Source: Bacillota bacterium (GTDB taxonomy: Bacteria; Bacillota; Clostridia; Lachnospirales; Lachnospiraceae). From it: a DNA stretch of 28,041 nt. Below are positions 6,862-14,960 of the stretch, in pieces (the stretch's first letter is position 1; the number at the start of each line of letters is the position of its first letter). Location: assembly GCA_023415475.1 (NCBI GenBank), contig JAEZKL010000014.1, positions 1 to 28,041 on the forward strand, in the 5' to 3' direction. The position numbers were made by a program, and so were the translations under genes. The notes beneath the pieces were generated by a model. The model saw only the letters and a program-made list of their open reading frames with translations. It did not search any database and had not been told where the DNA came from.

Positions 6862-8403
6862 ATGGGATATTTTGTGATTGATCGATCAGCCGGGATTTCG
6901 ATCCTGATTGGAATTGGGATATTAATTCTAATGCTGGTGATATACGCAATCCGATTGAAGAATTTGAAGTACGCTAAGAGCCTTAGAGAGCAGGAGATTC
7001 TAGAGATTAAGGAACTTAATTCCGAATTGGACAGTGAATATAATAATGTTCTTTCTTCCTTGAATGATTTGACTGTTAAGTATGATGAGTTGAATCGAAA
7101 CAAAGAAAGCATGAAAAAGCTGGCTTATACGGATTATCTTACGGAGCTACCGAATCGTACTGCCTTTACAGAGATGCTTGATAACATCATGCTTACCTTG
7201 AGAAGTGAAGAAACGGTTGGAATCATGGATATTGATATTGATAACTTCAAGAATATTAATGATTCCCTCGGGCATTCCTATGGTGATGAGCTTCTGATTG
7301 ATGTTACGTATCGATTAAAGCAGGCAATGGATGAAAATGATTATCTTGCCAGAATCGGCGGAGATGAGTTCATCGTACTGACTCAGAATTTGAAGGAAAC
7401 CGTATCCTATGAGGAGAAAATAAAGAAAATCAAGAATGTTTTCAGTTATCCCTTCGTATTGTCCACGAAAGAGTACTTTGTAACAGTCAGCATTGGAGTT
7501 GCTTTTGCACCTAAGGACGGAAAGACCTCTCAAGCATTGATCAAGAATGTGGATTCAGCTATGTATGTAGCGAAAGCGAATGGAAAGAATACACATGCTT
7601 ACTTTGATTATTCCTTCAATGTGAAGCTGACAGAGAAGATTGAAATCCAATCAGAGCTGCGAAAGGCAATCGAGAGGGAGGAATTTGTCCTCTTTTATCA
7701 GGCACAGATGAATTTGGAGACAAAGCAGGTTGTGGGTTTTGAAGCTTTAATCCGCTGGAATCATCCCACAAAAGGACTGATAGGCCCGGACGAATTTATC
7801 TTCCTAGCAGAAGAGACCGGATTAATCATACCGATCGGCATATGGGTTTTACGAACGGCCTGCTATCAATTAAAGCAATGGTCTAAGGAATATCCGAACA
7901 TCAATATGGCGGTTAATCTGTCTGCAAGACAGTTCAAGGATAAGGATATCGTAAAGATTGTTTATGATATCATTGAGGAGACCGGTGTTAACCCGAATAA
8001 TCTGGAATTAGAGATTACGGAGAGCATCGCACTGGATGATATAGAGTATACGATAGAAACAATTCAGGAGCTTCGAAAGTTAGGGGTTAATTTCTCTTTG
8101 GATGATTTTGGAACAGGTTATTCGTCCATGAATTACCTAAAGAGGTTACCGGTTAGTAATTTAAAGATTGATAAGAGCTTCCTTAACACGGTAATGGAGG
8201 ATCGCAGCGATCAGAAGATAATACAAACAATTATTACGCTAGCTAGAAATCTGGATTTGCTGGTTATCGCAGAAGGTGTCGAGAACTTTGATCAGGAAGA
8301 ATTCCTGAAGGAAGCGAATTGTGATAAGGCTCAGGGTTTTCTATACAGTAAGCCGATCCCTAAGGATATGGCGATTCAATTTTTAAAGAAAAAGGAAGTA
8401 TAG
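6862..8403 (+). CDS. Membrane-anchored GGDEF-EAL cyclic-di-GMP protein
   Basis: A 513-aa protein with one N-terminal membrane segment (about residues 11-30), a coiled coil (about 32-85), a GGDEF domain (88-250) and an EAL domain (258-510). The GGDEF signature is intact (166-170), so diguanylate cyclase activity is possible; the inhibitory-site Arg (RxxD) is absent. The EAL domain keeps EALIRW (294), NLSARQF, ELEITES, DDFGTGYSS (414), KIDKSF, AEGVE and QGFLYSKP, so phosphodiesterase activity is likely. No extracellular sensor domain is present. The start ATG 6862 follows GGAGG. A 7-bp hairpin (ATACGTT 6833-6839 with AACGTAT 6846-6852) ends right at the ribosome-binding site. The gap from nfnB is only 38 bases, implying read-through. 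Confidence 0.92.
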   Translation: MGYFVIDRSAGISILIGIGILILMLVIYAIRLKNLKYAKSLREQEILEIKELNSELDSEYNNVLSSLNDLTVKYDELNRNKESMKKLAYTDYLTELPNRTAFTEMLDNIMLTLRSEETVGIMDIDIDNFKNINDSLGHSYGDELLIDVTYRLKQAMDENDYLARIGGDEFIVLTQNLKETVSYEEKIKKIKNVFSYPFVLSTKEYFVTVSIGVAFAPKDGKTSQALIKNVDSAMYVAKANGKNTHAYFDYSFNVKLTEKIEIQSELRKAIEREEFVLFYQAQMNLETKQVVGFEALIRWNHPTKGLIGPDEFIFLAEETGLIIPIGIWVLRTACYQLKQWSKEYPNINMAVNLSARQFKDKDIVKIVYDIIEETGVNPNNLELEITESIALDDIEYTIETIQELRKLGVNFSLDDFGTGYSSMNYLKRLPVSNLKIDKSFLNTVMEDRSDQKIIQTIITLARNLDLLVIAEGVENFDQEEFLKEANCDKAQGFLYSKPIPKDMAIQFLKKKEV

Positions 8404-8437
8404 CAATAATACTGATATTCTTGCAAGGAGAAAAATT

Positions 8438-9274
8438 GTGAAAGGATACGTTAAAAAGAACTGCTTTGAATTGATATTCCTTTTGTTGCAGGCGATATTA
8501 TACGTAGCTTTTCTGGCCTTGGATCTTGCCGGTGGAAGTATTAGGTTTTCAGTGGGTATTAAATACACAATAATTATATTATGCTTTTGCTATGCGCTTC
8601 TTTCTGGAGGCGCATACAAAAGCATTTTTTTTTGGAAATCTATCTCTACGCAATCCGAAGTCGGGCAAGGCTTGCTAAGTAGGCTTAGAAAGTTTCGGTA
8701 TGCTGACACTTTGTTATTACAAGCAGGTTTGTTCTTTACCTTGATCTCCGACTTGTTCATCTTAATTATGGATTACTATTTCTACGGTGTATTAGTTTTC
8801 ATACTGGTTCAACAGCTTTACAGTCTGCGACTTAGCTTACTTCAAAATGAGATGGGAGATAAGGTAGAGTGGAGTTTATTATATGCAAAGCGGCTGGTGC
8901 TTCAGATGGGTTTGGCGGTAGTGGTATGCCTGACCCTGCTCTTTTCCGGTGTTACTTTGGAAAGCTTACTGATCGCATCCGTTTTTTATTTTATTTGTAT
9001 CTTATCCAATACCATAGCTGCAGTCCGTTTAGCCCTTATAGACCGAAAGGAGCAAGGGATTCTTTTGTTTGCTGCTGGTATGCTGCTGTTTCTTCTGTGT
9101 GATATTAATGTCGGCCTATTCAATCTTACCGGCTTTATTAGGATTCCGGATGAAATCTACTCGGTTATTTATTCCTTTTCCTCAATATTGATGTGGACCT
9201 TCTATGCGCCTTCTCAGGTACTGCTTACACTGAGTGGTTCGTATATCCATAAGCAGAAGGTTGAGTCAAAATAA
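8438..9274 (+). CDS. Polytopic membrane protein, YhhN/TMEM86-like
   Basis: A 278-aa protein with about eight hydrophobic segments. Two stretches resemble the conserved acidic motifs of the YhhN/TMEM86 family, whose animal members hydrolyse the vinyl-ether bond of lysoplasmalogens: SDLFILIMDYYFYGVLVFIL (about 104-123) followed by QQLYSLR, and AAGMLLFLLCDINVGLF (about 212-228). Plasmalogens are made by many anaerobic clostridia, so the role would fit, but the match is by eye and distant. The start is GTG (8438-8440), 7 bases after AAGGAG. It begins 34 bases after the GGDEF-EAL gene, so it is probably last in the nfnAB operon. Confidence 0.6.
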   Translation: MKGYVKKNCFELIFLLLQAILYVAFLALDLAGGSIRFSVGIKYTIIILCFCYALLSGGAYKSIFFWKSISTQSEVGQGLLSRLRKFRYADTLLLQAGLFFTLISDLFILIMDYYFYGVLVFILVQQLYSLRLSLLQNEMGDKVEWSLLYAKRLVLQMGLAVVVCLTLLFSGVTLESLLIASVFYFICILSNTIAAVRLALIDRKEQGILLFAAGMLLFLLCDINVGLFNLTGFIRIPDEIYSVIYSFSSILMWTFYAPSQVLLTLSGSYIHKQKVESK

Positions 9275-9276
9275 AC

Positions 9277-9294
9277 AAAATTCTAAAGAATTTT
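9277..9294. terminator. Weak AT-rich hairpin after the YhhN-like gene
   Basis: AAAATTCT (9277-9284) and AGAATTTT (9287-9294) form an 8-bp AT-rich stem with a T-run, three bases after the stop codon. It may act as a weak terminator. Confidence 0.35.
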
Positions 9295-9320
9295 TATGTA
9301 AAAAAATGGTGTATATTATA

Positions 9321-9349
9321 TTGCCATATACCTCCATATTTGTTACAAT
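9321..9349 (+). promoter_or_regulatory. SigA-type promoter of the DUF5688 gene
   Basis: TTGCCA (9321-9326) and TACAAT (9344-9349) are 17 bases apart. The start codon is at 9611, so the transcript would have a leader of about 255 bases. The leader has one short hairpin (GAAC 9553-9556 to GTTC 9576-9579 plus G-C pairs) just before the ribosome-binding site, and otherwise nothing I can identify. Confidence 0.5.
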
Positions 9350-9610
9350 AAACATATCTAAATGTTATTTCACTTGGTGACATCTCTTTCAAATCGATAT
9401 ATTTCCTATGAACTTCCCTTATTCATTTCGTAGCTTTCATTCGTGCGACAGGTTTTTTATGTTGCTTCTTGTATTTGTCAATCGATTTCCATCATCTCTA
9501 AATCCAAGCATACCGTGTTGATAAATATTTTGAGCAATAACATAAGTAAAATGAACGGGGTGGCATCGTCCGCCTGTTCTTATAATAATATTTTTCAAGG
9601 AGGTCAATTC

Positions 9611-10570
9611 ATGGTTCAAGTATTAAGAGAAACAACGTCAGACTATGACTATTTTGTAGGACAGCTATTATCAGGGGTAACACAACGGATGGGCAGAGAT
9701 TACACAGCCCGTGTCTATAAGGTAATGAAGAACAACTCCCTGGAGTTGGATAGTCTGGTATTGCTCAAGGAGGGTAAGAATTTCTCTCCTAACATTTATC
9801 TTCAGCCTTATTATGAGGCGTATCAAGAAGGAGTGAAAATAAGTGAGCTGGTTCAGCGACTGTGCAACATTTATCAAAATTGCAAAGTCCCTATTGTAGA
9901 TGATACCTTTTCTTATACTTATGAGCAGATGAAGCCTTATATTATCTATCGGTTAGTCAATTATAATCGTAATCTAAAGCTATTGGAGAAAATCCCTCAT
10001 ATCAGATATCTTGATCTGGCAATAACCTATCATTGTCTGGTTCGGGAGGATGAAGAGGGGATCGGAACCATTCGAATTACGAATGAGCATATGAAGCATT
10101 GGAAGGCTCATCTTAAGGAGCTACACGAGCTGGCTGCCGAGAATACGAGGCGGCTTTTCCCTGAAATGCTCCGCAGTATGGAGGAGGTAATACGATCCAT
10201 GTTATTAGAGGAATTAGCCGGTCAAGAGGACGAGATACCGGAGGATATGAGCCCGTTTATCCTAGACATGTCGAGACAGAGGAATAGGATGTATATTCTC
10301 TCCAATCAAAAAGGAATCAATGGCGCCTCTTGTCTCTTATATCCCAATGTCTTGCATAAACTTTCTGAAGAATTTCAATCGGATCTCTATATTTTCCCAA
10401 GTAGTATCCATGAGCTGATTCTTGTTCCGACCCACGATAATAAAAGTAGTAAAGAGTATTCTGATATGGTACGTGAAATTAACGCAACTCAGGTGGCCCA
10501 TGAGGAGGTACTGTCCGACCGCGTCTATTATTATTCCAGGGAGAAGGGATTGACGGTTCTGGAATCCTAA
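9611..10570 (+). CDS. DUF5688-family protein
   Basis: A 319-aa soluble protein. ATG 9611 is chosen because AAGGAGG lies 6 bases upstream; an in-frame extension to 9443 has no such site. The stretch NIYLQPYYEAYQEGVKISEL, then a YEQMKPYIIYRLVNYNRN segment and IPHIRYLDLAITYHC, matches the pattern I associate with DUF5688, a family frequent and often multicopy in Lachnospiraceae with no known activity. It is alpha-helical and charged, without membrane segments or obvious catalytic motifs. The C-terminal third (LSEEFQSDLYIFPSSIHELILVP) looks like an alpha/beta domain. It stands alone with its own promoter and terminator. Confidence 0.7.
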   Translation: MVQVLRETTSDYDYFVGQLLSGVTQRMGRDYTARVYKVMKNNSLELDSLVLLKEGKNFSPNIYLQPYYEAYQEGVKISELVQRLCNIYQNCKVPIVDDTFSYTYEQMKPYIIYRLVNYNRNLKLLEKIPHIRYLDLAITYHCLVREDEEGIGTIRITNEHMKHWKAHLKELHELAAENTRRLFPEMLRSMEEVIRSMLLEELAGQEDEIPEDMSPFILDMSRQRNRMYILSNQKGINGASCLLYPNVLHKLSEEFQSDLYIFPSSIHELILVPTHDNKSSKEYSDMVREINATQVAHEEVLSDRVYYYSREKGLTVLES

Positions 10571-10600
10571 TCAATTTGATATAATCAAAAATATAAGAAG

Positions 10601-10639
10601 CAGGAGATAAGTAAAACATCACTTATCTCCTGTTGTTTT
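10601..10639 (+). terminator. Strong intrinsic terminator
   Basis: A perfect 12-bp stem, CAGGAGATAAGT (10601-10612) with ACTTATCTCCTG (10621-10632), has an 8-base loop and is followed by TTGTTTT. It ends the DUF5688 transcript. Confidence 0.88.
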
Positions 10640-10774
10640 AGCTGCGAGATTACGAAGCATAGTTCTGCCGATATGTGTATATAGCTTGCTTTCGCATGCA
10701 TATCGTGATGGAAATATGTGGGGCTGAACTGCAAAAATTTAATAAGAAATTTATAGGTTTATATATTTTTTTTG

Positions 10775-10803
10775 TTTCAATATTTTTCACAATGTGATAT
10801 AAT
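10775..10803 (+). promoter_or_regulatory. Candidate promoter of nifJ
   Basis: A perfect -10 TATAAT (10798-10803) lies 17 bases after TTTCAA (10775-10780). Transcription would start near 10810, giving nifJ a leader of about 380 bases that contains the whole nested inverted-repeat element. A second box, TTGACG (10810-10815), has no well-spaced -10. Confidence 0.45.
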
Positions 10804-10862
10804 AATGAATTGACGAATAAAAACATATATAGATTCTCATCAATTTGGTTCGATTCGTGGTA

Positions 10863-11149
10863 TAAGTACCCCACGCACAAACGGATTATTAGAGGATATT
10901 ATGTGATAATGTGTCAAATGTGCTGCGCACATTTACAGATATTATAGATTGTTATACGAGCTTGCTCGTAATAGCAATTTATGATAATGTGTCAAAAGCG
11001 CCATCGGCGCTTTCTGAATAGAAGATAATGGAAGGCAAGCTAGCTTGCAATGACATTATCTGCTGTTCAGAAAAAGGTGTATCACCTTTTGACACTATAT
11101 TACATAATTCTGAGTTGGACGGATATTCCTTTTGTGCGTGTGATACTTA
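10863..11149. repeat. 287-bp nested inverted-repeat element (MITE-like or structured leader)
   Basis: The ends are imperfect inverted repeats of 19 bp, 16 matching: TAAGTA(3)CACGCACAAA at 10863-10881 and TTTGTGCGTG(3)TACTTA at 11131-11149. A second nested pair is ATGTGATAATGTGTCAAA (10901-10918) against 11088-11105, 15 of 18 matching. Inside are five hairpins: 10916-10934 (AAATGTGC/GCACATTT), 10948-10978, 10995-11013 (AAAGCGCC/GGCGCTTT), 11014-11070 (long and interrupted, with GCAAGCTAGCTTGC at its tip) and 11072-11090 (AAAAGGTG/CACCTTTT). GATAATGTGTCAAA occurs twice as a perfect direct repeat (10905-10918, 10983-10996). It has no coding potential. It lies between the likely nifJ promoter and the nifJ start. 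Confidence 0.75.
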
Positions 11150-11189
11150 ATCACAGGAACCAGGTTAAAAATTTAAGGAGGACATTTCA

Positions 11190-14100
11190 ATGGCAAGGAA
11201 AATGAAAACAATGGATGGTAATACCGCTGCGGCACATGTGTCATATGCGTTTACCGATGTTGCTGCAATCTATCCTATCACACCGAGCTCCGTTATGGCT
11301 GAGGTAACTGATAAATGGTCAGCGGAAGGCAGAAAGAACATTTTCGGACAAGAGGTAAAGGTAGTTGAGATGCAGTCTGAAGCTGGAGCAGCTGGAACAG
11401 TACACGGTTCTATGGCAGCTGGTGCACTTACAACAACATTCACAGCATCACAAGGTTTATTACTAATGATCCCCAATATGTATAAGATCGCAGGTGAATT
11501 ACTTCCGGGCGTTATCAACGTATCCGCTCGTGCAGTTGCAAGCCATGCATTATCCATCTTCGGTGATCACTCCGATATTTATGCATGCCGTCAGACAGGC
11601 TTTGCAATGCTTGCAAGCAGTAATCCTCAGGAGGTTATGGACTTAGGTGTTGTTGCTCATTTAGCAGCAATCAAAGGTAAAGTACCTTTCGTACATTTCT
11701 TTGACGGATTTAGAACTTCTCACGAGATTCAGAAGATCGAAGCATGGGATTATGAGGATCTGAAGGAAATGGCAGATATGGATGCAATCGATGCATATCG
11801 TCGTAATGCATTAAATCCTGAGCATCCGGTACTTCGTGGTTCCGCTCAGAACCCTGATGTATTCTTCCAGGCAAGAGAAGCATGTAATACATACTACGAA
11901 GCAGTTCCCGGCATTGTAGAAGAATATATGGGCAAGGTTAACGCTAAGCTCGGTACTGATTACAAGCTATTCAACTACTATGGTGCTGCTGACGCAGATC
12001 ACATCATCGTATCCATGGGTTCTGTAAATGACACCATCGAAGAGACCATCGATTACATGAACGCAAACGGCGCTAAGGTTGGTGTTGTTAAGGTTCGTTT
12101 GTATCGTCCTTTCAGCGCTAAGCGCTTAATCGAAGCTATCCCTGCAACAGTTAAGAAGATTACTGTTCTTGACAGAACCAAGGAGCCAGGTTCACTCGGC
12201 GAGCCTTTATACTTAGATGTAGTTGCAGCATTAAAGGATACCCAGTTCTCCAATATTCCTGTATTCAACGGCCGTTACGGTTTAGGCTCCAAGAATACTA
12301 CACCTGCACAGATTATTGCAGTTTATAAGAATACCGCTAAGAAGACCTTCACCATCGGTATCAAGGATGATGTAACTAACCTATCCCTTGATATTACTGA
12401 GAATCCTAACACTACACCTGAGGGAACAATCAGCTGTAAGTTCTGGGGACTTGGTGCTGACGGTACTGTAGGTGCTAATAAGAACTCCATTAAGATCATT
12501 GGTGATCATACCAATATGTACGCTCAGGCTTACTTTGATTATGATTCCAAAAAGTCCGGTGGTGTAACTATGTCCCACTTAAGATTTGGTAAGAAGCCTA
12601 TCAAGTCTACTTACTTAATTACTGAGGCAGATTTCGTTGCATGCCACAATCCTTCTTATGTTAGAAAATATAACATGGTTCAGGAATTAAAGGATGGCGG
12701 TACCTTCTTACTTAACTGCGGCTGGGATATGGAAGAGCTTGAGCAGCATTTACCCGGACAGGTTAAGCGTTATATGGCTGAACACAACATTAAGTTCTAC
12801 ACCATTGACGGTATCAGCATAGGTAAGGAAATCGGCTTAGGCGGCCGTATCAATACAATTCTTCAGTCAGCATTCTTCAAGCTTGCAAACATCATTCCTG
12901 TAGAGGAAGCAGTTAAGTACATGAAGGACGCAGCAACAGCATCCTATTCCAAGAAGGGTGAAGCAATTGTTGCTATGAACCATGCAGCAATCGAACGCGG
13001 TCTGACCGGTCTTAAGGAAATCAAGGTTCCTGAGAGCTGGAAGAACGCACAGGATGAAGCGATTATTCATAAGGTAAGCGGCGACAGAAGCGATGTTGTT
13101 GACTTTGTTAACAATATCTTAGCTCCCGTTAATGCTCAGCAGGGTAATGATCTTCCTGTATCTGCATTTGCTAATGCAGTTGACGGTACATTACCTCAGG
13201 GCTCTTCAGCATTCGAAAAACGTGGTATTGCTGTAGATGTTCCGGAGTGGAATCCTGAAAACTGTATTCAGTGTAACTTCTGTTCCTACGTATGTCCTCA
13301 TGCTGTTATTCGTCCTGTAGCTATGGATGCTTCCGAAGCTGCTAAGGCTCCGGAAGGAATGAAGAAGACAGCAATGACAGGTCTTGCCGGTTATGAATTT
13401 GCTATGACAGTATCCTCACTCGATTGTATGGGTTGCGGCTCCTGTGCTAATGTATGTCCCGGTAAGAAGGGTGCGAAGGCACTTGTTATGAAGCCTCTTG
13501 AGACACAGTTAGAAGAGCAGAAGGTATTTGAATATGGTCTTTCCTTAAATGTAAAGCCTGAGGTTGCTGAGAAATTTAAGGATGTTACCGTTAAGGGTAG
13601 CCAGTTCAATCAGCCTCTGCTTGAGTTCTCCGGAGCTTGTGCAGGTTGCGGTGAGACACCTTACGCTAAGTTAGTAACACAGTTATTCGGTGACAGAATG
13701 TTCATCTCCAATGCAACAGGCTGTTCCTCTATCTGGGGTGGTTCTTATCCTTCCACACCTTACACAGTAAATAAAGAAGGACACGGTCCTGCATGGGCAA
13801 ACTCCTTATTCGAGGATAATGCTGAATATGGTTACGGTATGTACCTTGCTCAGCAGGCTCTGCGTGAAAGAGTGAAAGAAAAGGTAGAAGCTTTAGCAGC
13901 ATCTTCAAGCAAAGAAGAGGTTAAGGCAGCTGCTGAAAGATATCTTGCATCCTATAATAACGGTCGTGAAAATGCAGGCGCTACCAGAGCACTCGTAAGA
14001 GTTTTGGAAGCTTGCGGTTGTGCAGAAGGTAAGGATATCTTAAAGGATAAGGAATTCTTATCTAAGAAGTCTCAATGGATCTTCGGTGGTGACGGCTGGG

Positions 14101-14732
14101 CATATGATATCGGCTTCGGCGGTTTGGATCATGTAATCGCGAGTGGACAGGATGTTAATATCTTAGTATTCGATACCGAGATTTACTCCAATACAGGTGG
14201 TCAGTCCTCCAAGTCTACTCCTACCGGTGCAATTGCTCAGTTTGCAGCTGCAGGTAAGGAAGTAAAGAAGAAGGATTTAGCAGCTATCGCAATGAGCTAT
14301 GGCTATGTATATGTTGCTCAGATTGCAATGGGTGCAGATTACAACCAGACAATGAAGGCATTAGTTGAAGCAGAAAGCTACAATGGTCCTTCCATCGTTA
14401 TTGCTTATGCTCCTTGTATCAATCATGGTATTAAGGGTGGAATGGGCGTATCTCAGACAGAAGAGAAGAACGCAGTTGCATCCGGTTACTGGAATATGTT
14501 CCGTTTTGATCCTCGTGTTGCAGAAGAAGGAAAGAATCCCTTCCAGTTAGACAGCAAGGCTCCCAGTGCAAGCTATCAGGAGTTCATCAAGAATGAGGTT
14601 CGTTACAGCTCCTTAATTCGCCAGAATCCTGAGAGAGCAGAGCAGTTGTTTGCTAACGCTGAAAAGAATGCATTGGCGAAGTATGAGCACTTGGTAAAGC
14701 TTTCCAAGCTCTATGAAGTGGACGCTGAATAA
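11190..14732 (+). CDS. nifJ: Pyruvate:ferredoxin (flavodoxin) oxidoreductase
   Basis: A 1180-aa single-chain PFOR, the cytoplasmic enzyme that converts pyruvate and CoA to acetyl-CoA and CO2 while reducing ferredoxin. The N-terminal pyrimidine-binding domain has YPITPSS (residues 28-34). The ferredoxin domain has C692-x2-C695-x2-C698-x3-C702 and C746-x2-C749-x2-C752-x3-C756. C817 and C820 (CAGCGE), the Cys in NATGCSS and C1076 ligate the third cluster. The TPP site is GDGWAYDIGFGG (about 966) with SNTGGQSSKSTPTG. Length is normal for the homodimeric class. The start follows AAGGAGG by 8 bases. Arg is often CGT and Lys AAG, suggesting codon tuning for high expression. A terminator follows, so the gene is monocistronic. 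Confidence 0.97.
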   Translation: MARKMKTMDGNTAAAHVSYAFTDVAAIYPITPSSVMAEVTDKWSAEGRKNIFGQEVKVVEMQSEAGAAGTVHGSMAAGALTTTFTASQGLLLMIPNMYKIAGELLPGVINVSARAVASHALSIFGDHSDIYACRQTGFAMLASSNPQEVMDLGVVAHLAAIKGKVPFVHFFDGFRTSHEIQKIEAWDYEDLKEMADMDAIDAYRRNALNPEHPVLRGSAQNPDVFFQAREACNTYYEAVPGIVEEYMGKVNAKLGTDYKLFNYYGAADADHIIVSMGSVNDTIEETIDYMNANGAKVGVVKVRLYRPFSAKRLIEAIPATVKKITVLDRTKEPGSLGEPLYLDVVAALKDTQFSNIPVFNGRYGLGSKNTTPAQIIAVYKNTAKKTFTIGIKDDVTNLSLDITENPNTTPEGTISCKFWGLGADGTVGANKNSIKIIGDHTNMYAQAYFDYDSKKSGGVTMSHLRFGKKPIKSTYLITEADFVACHNPSYVRKYNMVQELKDGGTFLLNCGWDMEELEQHLPGQVKRYMAEHNIKFYTIDGISIGKEIGLGGRINTILQSAFFKLANIIPVEEAVKYMKDAATASYSKKGEAIVAMNHAAIERGLTGLKEIKVPESWKNAQDEAIIHKVSGDRSDVVDFVNNILAPVNAQQGNDLPVSAFANAVDGTLPQGSSAFEKRGIAVDVPEWNPENCIQCNFCSYVCPHAVIRPVAMDASEAAKAPEGMKKTAMTGLAGYEFAMTVSSLDCMGCGSCANVCPGKKGAKALVMKPLETQLEEQKVFEYGLSLNVKPEVAEKFKDVTVKGSQFNQPLLEFSGACAGCGETPYAKLVTQLFGDRMFISNATGCSSIWGGSYPSTPYTVNKEGHGPAWANSLFEDNAEYGYGMYLAQQALRERVKEKVEALAASSSKEEVKAAAERYLASYNNGRENAGATRALVRVLEACGCAEGKDILKDKEFLSKKSQWIFGGDGWAYDIGFGGLDHVIASGQDVNILVFDTEIYSNTGGQSSKSTPTGAIAQFAAAGKEVKKKDLAAIAMSYGYVYVAQIAMGADYNQTMKALVEAESYNGPSIVIAYAPCINHGIKGGMGVSQTEEKNAVASGYWNMFRFDPRVAEEGKNPFQLDSKAPSASYQEFIKNEVRYSSLIRQNPERAEQLFANAEKNALAKYEHLVKLSKLYEVDAE

Positions 14733-14764
14733 TTAAAAACTAATTCATTTTTGTCATAAGAAGA

Positions 14765-14816
14765 AACAGGCTTGCAGGTATGATGAAGTATTCATACTAC
14801 AAGCCTGTTAGTTTTT
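14765..14816 (+). terminator. Intrinsic terminator of nifJ
   Basis: AACAGGCTTG (14765-14774) pairs with CAAGCCTGTT (14800-14809), with GTATGA/TCATAC extending the stem inside, followed by AGTTTTTA. It is a long stable stem-loop directly after nifJ. Confidence 0.88.
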
Positions 14817-14900
14817 ACGTAAGAATCCAAATATATAATTACTGATGTACAAATCAAATGTAAATACTAAAATAATAACAATAATTATTATTAAAATGTG

Positions 14901-14927
14901 TTGATTTTTGTCTATACAAGATATAAA
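14901..14927 (+). promoter_or_regulatory. Candidate promoter of the H-NOX transducer
   Basis: TTGATT (14901-14906) and TATAAA (14922-14927) are 15 bases apart, shorter than ideal, in a very AT-rich stretch 34 bases before the start codon. Confidence 0.35.
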
Positions 14928-14960
14928 ATGGAAACAAAAGATTGTTTAAGGAGGACATAT

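Noticed and set aside
10650..10880. 76-codon minus-strand reading frame in the nifJ upstream region
   Set aside because: It has no ribosome-binding site, an unlikely amino-acid composition, and runs into the inverted-repeat element and across the likely nifJ promoter.
10863..11149. Complete insertion sequence
   Set aside because: It contains no transposase frame of any length, and I found no clear target-site duplication at its ends.
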